Shown: positions 18,601 through 25,233 of the stretch, piece by piece
Numbering within the stretch: position 1 is the stretch's first letter
Layout: every line of letters starts with the position of its first letter
Assembly: GCA_037447655.1 (NCBI GenBank)
Contig: JBBHKE010000596.1
Coordinates: 136,901-162,133, forward strand
DNA: 25,233 nucleotides
Direction: 5' to 3'
Source of the DNA: Zygnema cylindricum
Taxonomy: Eukaryota > Streptophyta > Zygnematophyceae > Zygnematales > Zygnemataceae
Position numbers and translations under genes: made by a program
Notes under the pieces: model-generated
Told to the model about the DNA's origin: nothing
What the model saw: the letters and a program-made list of their open reading frames with translations, nothing else
The model's database searches: none

Positions 18601-20913
18601 CATCTAGTATCAGGAAACTATTGCCTCAGAATCTCATCCCGGATAGATCAAGTCTCTATAAACAGCTTGGCCAGGAAACAACAATACGGTAGAGCTTATA
18701 CAAATGTAGAAAGCCTTTTTTTGCCACTTATATGGACAATACTCTGTGTACTCCTGAGAGGGCTCCGACATTCATGGCATGTAATTGGAATTTTGAAATT
18801 ATGGGCATTAAGTGAGGAACTTAACTCCCAACATGGAGAAAGGACTCGAGACACTGCTGCCCCATTAGCTGCATCTACGACTTGTTTATGCTAACGTATA
18901 GGGGATTCACCTGCAGATGCCAGATTAAGCAAAAAGCGGCAATCCACCTCCACATGGCGCTCCAACTCAGCATATATAGGTGCTAGCATATTGCTTCCAG
19001 CTTGTGCTGCAGCACTTTTGGCAGGGAGAGGAGGTAAGATAGCTGCCACTTGAGGCGCAACAACTGCGGCCCGAAATGCCTCTTCAGCGCCAATCGTGTT
19101 GTCAAGAGCCGCATATGCCCGCAGGCAGTGAAAAAGGACGGCTTCGTCTCTACGCTCCAAACTGTGTTCCAAACATTGCCGAAGCTGTGCTGCTAGTGCT
19201 CCTTCAGCAGCTCGGATACGTTTTTCCATGGCTTGTACAAAAGGGAGGTCCTGGATACCCAATCGGCCAATGCGCAGCAAATATGTCAGATTACAACTAG
19301 ATGTTAGTCGTGTAAGGGTTTCATATTATGTTTCAAGCTAAAAACTACCTCCTCAGCGATAGAGTCCAAGTTCCACAACTAATTCATCCTGATGATGATG
19401 AAACTCTATTGCCATAGAAATTGGTACACGAAATGAACTGCACAAAACTAAGCTCCTAAGCAAACACTTCCACGAAGCGTAAGGAAGGCAATGGCACCTG
19501 TGCACGAGCAACATAAAACTTGAGACGATTCATCTCACTGGCTATGCGCTCCAGGAGACGGCTGCGGGATTCCTCCAATCCCATGGCAGCAGCGCCACTG
19601 TCCACACCGGCCTCTCTTAGAGCAGCAGTTCCATTCATGCCAAGGGAACTTTTTCCAATAGCTGACTCCGCCAAACGGCCATCTTCAGCTCCCATGCCTT
19701 CAAGTTCCAACAAAAGTTTCTCCACCTGCAACTCCCCAAACCAATCCCGGTCCAGCTATGACAATCGACGAGGACAAGGATCCTGTGAGAATGAAAATGA
19801 CATGAAGGTGAAGGTGAAGGTGAAGGTGAAGGTGAAGGTGAAGGTGAAGGTGAAGGTGAAGGTGAAGGTGAAGATGAAGGTGAAAAAGACGATGACGATG
19901 AAGACGAAGGTGAAGATGAAGTTAACATGACGATGGAGATGAAAATGAGGACAAATACTTTTACATGATGGTACAGGAGGACAAACCCCGTAAATGTAGG
20001 CATACCTTCGACAACACATGAGAAGTGTCTAGCAACAGCTCCAGCATGTGACGTGCAGCCGAGGCTTCCGCTCGTCGTTCCAAACCCCCTTGAAGAGCCG
20101 CAAGAGCTGCCTGTACGGATTCTCTAGTGGCGAGCAGCTTCACACGAAGGTCACTGAGAGGCATGCGCATGCGCAAAACAGCCCCGTCCACATCCACCTG
20201 CACCAGGCCTCCCCCACAGGCACTAACTTGACAGAAAGTACAAAGGATCATAGCCATTGCCAATCCACTCCATGTAAAATGTACATCCCCCAGTCTAAAT
20301 CCTCCCGACATACAGTCATTGGAGGGCCATCAACAACTCAGGATATCAAATCACAGAGAAAACGCATGATAGAAGAGTTAACTTGAACTGACAACCTTGG
20401 CTGTCAACCACTTTATCCACCCATACTGCCAGAGAACATAAATGGCAGAAATAGAGTACATTGCTGTGAGTGTGTGTATTGGCAGCATTGGAATATGAAT
20501 CAGGACTTACGAGTTTGGTGCTGAGGTTCACAAAGTCGGTGTAATCACGATTAATAAGCTCCACCAGCTCACTTTTTAAAGCGGCCAAATGGCTTTTCAG
20601 CTCAGTGCGTAAAGTGTCAAATGGCACATATCGGCGCAGATCAGAAATGTATGATTCACTATCAAAAGTGCTATCTGTAAACGCATCCTTTTTGAACCAC
20701 AATGGCTGCATTCCACCCGTTCCAGTCGGACCTTCAATTTCAGCATTGTGTGATACAAGTAAGTTGATATACCGCAACAAAAACAACAACCAACGAAAAC
20801 TTCACAGCAATTCCTACCTGTGAATCGGAATCATCGCCAAAAAGAGCTGCAACATTGCTCATCTTATGTGTTGGTACTATCACAGGCGGCTGGTTGCTCT
20901 CTACCACCGCCAT
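12691..20913 (-). CDS. COG2: conserved oligomeric Golgi complex subunit 2, complete, 14 exons
   Basis: Subunit of the peripheral COG tethering complex (lobe A), which acts in retrograde intra-Golgi vesicle traffic. Coding exons in transcript order: 20818-20913, 20511-20705, 20006-20197, 19498-19725, 18911-19250, 16789-16950, 16298-16397, 15625-15834, 15372-15480, 14993-15199, 13654-13758, 13270-13392, 12992-13117, 12691-12801. The total is 2304 nt including the TAG stop, or 767 residues, close to plant COG2 (about 750). All introns are GT-AG and every junction keeps frame. The N-terminal COG2 domain shows PFDTLRTELKSHLAALKSEL and INRDYTDFVNLSTKL|VDVD, then LLERIASEMNRLKFYVARAQ; mid-protein has KPEEFLANYKASLNFL and DFMKQWNLGVYFNL; the C-terminal domain has LRQLKGITATYRMTNK, ARKTESSL, DKITMQLFLDVQ and a terminal SLWQCVAP. 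The ATG at 20913 is the first in exon 1. The exon 2 acceptor has a weak pyrimidine tract. Confidence 0.95.
13458..13556 (+). repeat. GA/GGA purine tract in COG2 intron 11
   Basis: A roughly 100-bp run of GGGAGA, GAGA and GGAAGAGG units within intron 11 (13393-13653), about 65 bp upstream (in sense direction) of the exon 12 acceptor. In the COG2 transcript it is pyrimidine-rich and probably extends the polypyrimidine tract. Confidence 0.8.
13759..14992 (-). other. COG2 intron 10 (1234 bp)
   Basis: Donor GTAAGT at 14992, acceptor CTTGCAG at 13759. The intron is AT-rich. It contains the perfect 18-bp palindrome TGGATGGAATTCCATCCA at 14242-14259 followed immediately by a 6-bp-arm hairpin (14259-14274). 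No transposon ends or internal gene were found. Confidence 0.85.
16951..18910 (-). other. COG2 intron 5 (1960 bp), the longest
   Basis: Donor GTGAAT at 18910, acceptor CACAATTGCAG ending at 16951. The flanking exons join within an Ala codon (G|CA) so that the sense reading runs LLNLASA then ANSGLHSFDF, matching the family continuously; hence no exon is missing between them. The intron carries the G-rich hexamer tract at 17861-18226; the rest is unremarkable AT-rich DNA. Confidence 0.88.
17861..18226 (+). repeat. (GGGGGA)n and (GGGAGA)n satellite in COG2 intron 5
   Basis: The core, roughly 17971-18132, is about 27 near-perfect copies of GGGGGA, flanked on both sides by GGGAGA units and interrupted near the right end by longer G runs. 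It lies in the COG2 template strand; the transcript contains C5T repeats. Apparent poly Pro-Ser frames on the minus strand are products of the repeat. Confidence 0.95.
19805..19882 (+). repeat. AAGGTG hexanucleotide microsatellite in COG2 intron 3
   Basis: Eleven exact AAGGTG units from 19805 to 19870, then AAGATG and one more AAGGTG, followed by a decayed GATGAAGACGAAG zone to about 19930. It lies within intron 3 (19726-20005). In sense orientation the transcript reads CACCTT repeats. Because the unit is 6 bp, long alternating-residue frames (Lys-Val, Thr-Phe) appear on both strands but are not exons. Confidence 0.95.
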
Positions 20914-21428
20914 ATAGTCGAATGGAGATCAGATCTCAAACTGTGAAGGCTGCTGCAGTATGACGTGAAGTCCCTGCTTTTCCTGGCTATTTGCGAGCTA
21001 CAGGGAACGAAAGTGATGATTGCAAGAATAAAGTCTACCATAGTTCGGATTGCAGAGTTTCAATGTTTTATTTTAGCAGTGGCGTGGTTGGATGTTGATA
21101 AATTACGACAAGTACTGTACTGTACCGTACATTTATCGGGCAATTATCTCCAAGTATCGCAATATCGGTACATTTTGAATTTCCAGCTCCTCAGTATTCC
21201 GCTACACGAAACCACGTAAAATTCTTTGCGGTTTCATCGATACGCAACACCTACACTCCTACAGCGCCCATCGTTATTAGAAGAACCTCACAGATCAAAT
21301 TAAAAAGCTCGATGATAAACCATCTGAGTCCAAGGGTACAAAAGGGGTGATAACACTATAAATCGGTCGTGACTTTTTATTGCCGAAAAAAAAAGGAATA
21401 AAATCTGCCACGTCTGCCTGCCTTAATT
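20914..21428 (-). promoter_or_regulatory. COG2 5' flank (presumed promoter and 5' UTR)
   Basis: About 515 bp between the COG2 start codon and the nearest transposon. The ATG context is GACTATATGGCG. No convincing TATA box, initiator or upstream exon was identified. A cluster of GTAC words (GTACTGTACTGTACCGTAC, 21112-21130) stands out but has no clear meaning. Assignment as promoter is from position only. Confidence 0.3.
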
Positions 21429-21430
21429 TA

Positions 21431-21939
21431 GTACACCGCGAATCGTAATTAGAGTAATGAAAAAATTAGAGTACAAAAACTAAAAAAAAAAAATTAGAGT
21501 AATTAACGCTAATTTATGTGATAGAGCTGTTTCAACTATGAAGTTTACTATAATTTATTTAAGTACACTAATTTGGCACGCTAATATCCTCTACTGTAAA
21601 TAAGGTATTTGTACAGAATTTGGCAAAACGTACAGTTTATCGTCACAATGGACGTTTGCACTACGCGGTTTGTTAAAACGCAGTTACATGATAACGGCCT
21701 GTATTAAATCATTATTTGTACTTTTTTACTTAATAAAGTACAATTTTGCACGGTCGGAGGTCAACCGTACTCCACACTATTTAAAAAGAACCTATATTGG
21801 AATTAAAAACGCTAATTAAACTTTACCTTAAATAGAATAATGAAAAAATTACAATCATTTACTCTATTTCATGTGATAGAGTCGAAATTTCGAGCGACCG
21901 AATTAGAGTAATTTACTCTAATTCCGATTCGCGGTGTAC
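21431..21939. mobile_element. mariner/Stowaway-like MITE
   Basis: A 509-bp AT-rich non-coding element. Left end GTACACCGCGAATCG followed by T then AATTAGAGTAA; the right end in reverse complement is the same with G for T: about 27 bp of terminal inverted repeat with one mismatch. It is flanked by TA on both sides (21429-21430 and 21940-21941). TA duplications mark Tc1/mariner elements and Stowaway MITEs, though the CTCCCTCC terminus of grass Stowaways is not present. AATTAGAGTAA recurs inside, including a 23-bp palindrome at 21901-21923. There is no transposase frame. Confidence 0.72.
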
Positions 21940-21941
21940 TA

Positions 21942-22700
21942 TACATTCTAGTTTTGCAACGCGACGGGCAGTGCACCAAGCATGCATGCCCACATGGTGC
22001 TACGATAAGAACCCTCTTTTATGTGTTTCGACCGAAAGTTGGTGCCTTATGCCTCCACTATTGTTGCTCTATTTTTGGTTGGGGATACGACGATTCTTGC
22101 TACTGTTGTCCCCCTTGTTTTGGACGGTATCTTCGCCTTCCAGCAGTTCGTTTGAGAGTCGTCCTGTTATATTCTTCCTCTTGCTTTAGTTGAGATCAAG
22201 ATCGTTGTTGTTAATTAGAAATAACTTCCTCATGAATAATTACTACCTTGAACTAGAGCATGTGGTTGGCATCGCTCTTCTTTTGGGTTTGGAGTTGGAG
22301 CTTGGTTTGCTGCTACACCAATTTTGTCACGCTCATTTTGACTTTTACACAATTTTCGTCTTGCCACTCGTTTACACCTCAGTTTAGCCCACTGTTCAAT
22401 CTTGGTCGACATACCTTTCGTTTGTGGTCAATCTGAATACGATAAAGCGTCCACTGACTCCGTTGCTCTCTCGTTAACGACTAAACTTGCGCACACGATA
22501 TGGTTTGGGATGCAGTAGGTGTCGAGGGAGGCGGAGCAAGCTAAGCTTGCTTTTTGGCTTAAAGTTCGGGTTTAACAATGCTCTTGGTTTTTGTAGTTTG
22601 GTCTCATGTGACATGTTCTCATTGTAACAAATTGCACATATAGAAAGTAGGAAAATATCGCACATAAAGGACCATATGAAAACCCTTTGTTGTGTATCGA
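21942..22700. other. spacer, no gene supported
   Basis: Open frames at about 21954-22387 (plus) are rich in Leu, Phe, Cys and Ser, with no recognised domain, and conflict with one another. A short hairpin AGCAAGCT-A-AGCTTGCT occurs at 22535-22551. Composition is less AT-rich than the flanks, so an old, decayed element is possible. Confidence 0.35.
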
Positions 22701-22710
22701 GAAATTGTCA

Positions 22711-23373
22711 TAAATGCAATCCACCAAGTACTGTTGTTTACGAGTAAAGTAAGTAGTTCAGTAGTACAAATATCTTTAGAACGTAACAATTAAGGTCCAT
22801 GGCACGTATCTACACAATTTCTGATGCTAAAACATCAGACGTCAGTAGTTAGTCACAATTATCTAAAAAAAAATATGAAAAATACGATAGTAGCTCGGTA
22901 TATTAAGCCCTGTTGAAGTTTGACAATCGACCGTGGACTAAAAAACATATTTCGATAGGTCTATGTCCAATTCACGGCACTAATTTTGTCATAAGATCAT
23001 TTGTAACAAGATAAAAGCAACTTTTGAATGTCCAAAGTGACTGTCAGAACCGGCAAAATGCATAGAGGTTTGTATCGAATTGATAGTGTAGCAGATTTAA
23101 AAAAAATCATGGTTCTTGTCGAGAATTAATAAATGCAATCCACACTATTGAAGACGATTGTTTCATTTGGTGTTGGAAATTCAAACAAGATACCAAAACG
23201 CAAACATTGTTTAATGTTCTTCATTACCCATACCAAAAAAACGGCTAAAACTTTGCAAGAAAACCAGTTTTTCATTAAACAAAGAATAAAATACGAATAT
23301 AAAAGTAACAAAAACAGAAGAACATCCCAATATTTCATTTTAATTACAGATCGACTTTGGACAAAAAACATAT
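22711..23373 (+). repeat. diverged tandem duplication, about 420-bp offset
   Basis: Three separate word matches share nearly one offset: TAAATGCAATCCAC at 22711 and 23130 (419), GCTAAAAC at 22826 and 23244 (418), and ATCGAC..TGGAC followed by AAAAAACATAT at 22926 and 23350 (424). The intervening sequence is much diverged. This suggests an old tandem duplication downstream of the UROD gene. Confidence 0.45.
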
Positions 23374-23439
23374 AAATGAAAAGGATTGTGAAAAATAAAC
23401 ATTAGATAATAATAAATCAATGATTACATTCTTTGGCTT

Positions 23440-23445
23440 TTTATT
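23440..23445 (-). terminator. candidate polyadenylation signal of UROD
   Basis: On the minus strand AATAAA occurs about 55 nt after the UROD stop codon, followed by TGTAA about 12 nt further on. Both are plausible plant or green-algal poly(A) elements, but short AT-rich words are common here. Confidence 0.35.
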
Positions 23446-23500
23446 CCGTTTGTTTCTTCGGTGTCTTGTCTTTTTTTTCAATTTTTCGTCTTTTTCTTCT

Positions 23501-25056
23501 CTAACAAATTGCAGCGAGTGGAACGACATTTCCACTTTCTTCAATATTTTGGATATTCAAACTTTCCCTCGCAAGTTGACAAAACAAAGCTACTGATTCT
23601 TCCGGAGTTCCCTGGAAAAAAAAGGGGGGAGGAGAAGAGAGAAAAAGGGTGAAAAAAGCAAGAAAGAAGAAGAAAAATAGCTAAAGGGTTGCACCCAAAT
23701 AGGGAAAAAGGTGGTAACAGAGAAAGATTAGATGGCTACAAGGAGTCAGTAGATAGGGAGAAACAAGAATAAGGAGAAGAAAAAGAAAACATTTAAAAAA
23801 GGGAAAAAAAGAAAAAGAAAGAAAGAAAGAAAAAAAGAGAGCGAATAAAAAAATAAGCATAGAAGATCGCGGATAAAATTACAAATGCATCTGGACAGGA
23901 TATCGAACCAAATTCTTACGAAATATGCGTACATTCGAAGAAAAACCAACGACGTACAAACAAGAAAAAGAAAAAGAAAAAAAAAGCCATTTCAACAAAA
24001 AAAACAAAGAAATAAAACCCTAGTTTTGCGTACCGTACCGAACTTCTCCAGGTATACCTCGGCTCGGTTTTTCAAGAGTATACCGAAGACCAGGAGGTGC
24101 CGGTTCATTCGGTATAACGGAACGATTTTATTTATTTATTCATTTATTTAATAAATTTATCTATTTACTTAAAAATTAATTAATTTACTTTTTTGGTCAT
24201 AAGCGCTCACAGGTCGACCGATTAGTTTAACCAATCCATGTCCACCTTAAGCTTCGACCTTACGGTTTAAACGTTCTTTACGTCTATACTTTTAGCTCTT
24301 TGTTTACAATCGTTTCAATCCTGTACCTTCTTTGTATTTTTTAACTGAAACTGAATGCCCAGTATCTTTGTATCTTTGAGACTTGCATGCCCGAAAAAAA
24401 CGCCTTTTTCCCATGACAGTGAATTGGAACAAAAAATGGTAAGGGTTAACGCTACAATTAGAGTTAAAATCCGGGTTCAAATTAGGGTTATGTTTAGGGG
24501 AATCTTGGAGTTAAAATTCAGAGAAATTAGAGTCTGTACCACAATGTCTGACATAGTTCCAGTACTTACTGTACTGCTACATATACCGGGGGAAGATCGG
24601 CACTCCCTGCCGGTACACTGTACCGAAACCGCCGGTACACATATAATAAAAATGTAGCCTGATAATATACACTAATGATGATATAGCCTTATAGCTAAGT
24701 GCTGCGGACTTAGCCAGCAACTCGGATGGGTGATAATGCCCATAAAAAAACAATCGTAAAAAAAATAGCCAGTACGAATACAGAACACATACAGTATGCA
24801 ATACTAAAACTTTGTTTTAATAGTGACTAAACGACAATTTATAACAATAAATCAAACAAAACCGGAATCAAAAGAAAAAAGAAAAATACAATACATAGAT
24901 AGTACATTTAGAGGGGAGGAGAAAAAAACATACCTGTATAACTCCATGGCCCACATTCAAAATATGACGTCGCCCTCCTCCCTCTCTCAAACATTTTGTC
25001 ACTTCTGACCGGATGACGTCAGCAGAGCCGAAGAGGACCAGGGGATCCACGTTGCC
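23501..25056 (-). CDS. uroporphyrinogen decarboxylase, C-terminal two exons (5' part outside window)
   Basis: Enzyme that decarboxylates the four acetate side chains of uroporphyrinogen III to give coproporphyrinogen III in haem and chlorophyll synthesis; plastid-located in plants. Penultimate exon 24934-25056 (41 codons) opens with GNVDP, continues VLFGS, and ends HILNVGHGVIQ, the conserved GN(V/L)DP and N-x-GHG segments near the end of the family, including the invariant His of GHG. The last exon 23501-23611 (36 codons plus TAG) opens GTPEESVALF, exactly what follows GHG-x-x in plant-type enzymes. The intron between them (23612-24933, 1322 bp) has donor GTATGT and acceptor TTTTCCAG; both exons are in phase 0. 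An acceptor CTCCAG at 25057-25062 precedes the penultimate exon. The C-terminus carries about 15 residues (ESGNVVPLAAIC end) beyond the usual stop region. Exons before this are beyond the right edge. Confidence 0.92.
23612..24933 (-). other. last intron of UROD (1322 bp)
   Basis: It carries a long pyrimidine-rich stretch in sense orientation (purines on plus, 23616-23850) immediately before the acceptor. Further in are a GTACCG/GGTATAC-rich patch (24028-24115) and a degenerate 12-bp repeat resembling TTAGGG-type words (24457-24515). No gene or delimited transposon was recognised. Confidence 0.85.
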
Positions 25057-25233
25057 CTGGAGGGGGGGGAGAGAGAGAGAGAGAAAATAGGGAGGAGCGG
25101 GAGGGAGGTGTCAAGGTGAGGTGGAGAGTGGAGGGAAGGGAAGGGGAGAGAGATGTGAGGAAAATGGAGGGAGAGGGAGATGTCGAGGTGAGGTGGAGAA
25201 AGGAGACGGGGAGGGTGGAGAGGAGAAGGGGGG
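25057..25233 (-). other. partial UROD intron with purine-rich plus strand
   Basis: This continues past the window edge. The plus strand is GA/GGA-rich (sense pyrimidine-rich) up to the acceptor. An imperfect 72-bp-offset repeat is visible: GAGGGAGGTGTCAAGGTGAG at 25101 and GAGGGAGATGTCGAGGTGAG at 25173. Confidence 0.75.

Noticed and set aside
19756-20019. Thr-Phe repeat frame on minus and Lys-Val repeat frame on plus
   Set aside because: Products of the 6-bp AAGGTG microsatellite in COG2 intron 3; the donor at 20005 ends the real exon.
21954-22387. Overlapping plus-strand open frames of 65 to 79 residues
   Set aside because: Hydrophobic, low-information peptides in competing frames with no recognisable domain or splice continuation.
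24024-24120. Sense reading GIPGEV near 24050, considered as the UROD last exon
   Set aside because: It does not follow the family pattern and no in-phase acceptor gives a continuation; GTPEESVA at 23611 with a clear TTTTCCAG acceptor fits far better.
24024-24660. Possible transposon bounded by GTACCG-rich patches
   Set aside because: GTACCG words occur at both ends, but no matched terminal repeats or target-site duplication could be aligned.

Overview
The window is nuclear DNA from a streptophyte, most likely a charophyte alga or an early-diverging land plant. The evidence is a plant-type splicing factor 1 (KH plus two zinc knuckles plus an RRM), a plant-type COG2, GT-AG introns, and long AT-rich or low-complexity spacers. 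The lineage is an inference from protein architecture only; no species can be named from the sequence.

Three recognisable genes all lie on the minus strand. From right to left (5' to 3' for the genes) they are: (1) the 3' end of uroporphyrinogen decarboxylase, a tetrapyrrole pathway enzyme, with two terminal exons (24934-25056 and 23501-23611) and its 5' part beyond the right edge; (2) a complete COG2 gene for a Golgi tethering complex subunit, 14 coding exons between 20913 and 12691, giving 767 residues with every junction in phase; (3) an uninterrupted coding region for SF1/branchpoint-binding protein, 8335-5372, 987 residues. The products have unrelated jobs (haem and chlorophyll synthesis, Golgi trafficking, pre-mRNA splicing), so co-orientation here is not evidence of a shared pathway.

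The spacers hold non-autonomous DNA transposons that can be delimited by terminal inverted repeats and target-site duplications. Between COG2 and SF1 are a Harbinger/Tourist-like element (8708-9373, TSD TAA), a Mutator-like foldback element with arms of nearly 290 bp (9493-10305, 9-bp TSD), and a hAT-like element (10601-11351, 8-bp TSD with one mismatch) carrying a 62-bp tandem array. Between UROD and COG2 is a mariner/Stowaway-like element (21431-21939, TSD TA). The left end may hold a decayed reverse-transcriptase fragment.

Low-complexity DNA is strongly strand-biased. Purine tracts lie on the plus strand in COG2 introns 3, 5 and 11, in both visible UROD introns, and in an 870-bp block at 3632-4505, so sense-strand introns are pyrimidine-rich. 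The long stretches 512-3631, 4506-5160, 11360-12690 and 21942-23500 show no gene I can support. No prokaryotic-type system, CRISPR array, rRNA or tRNA was seen.
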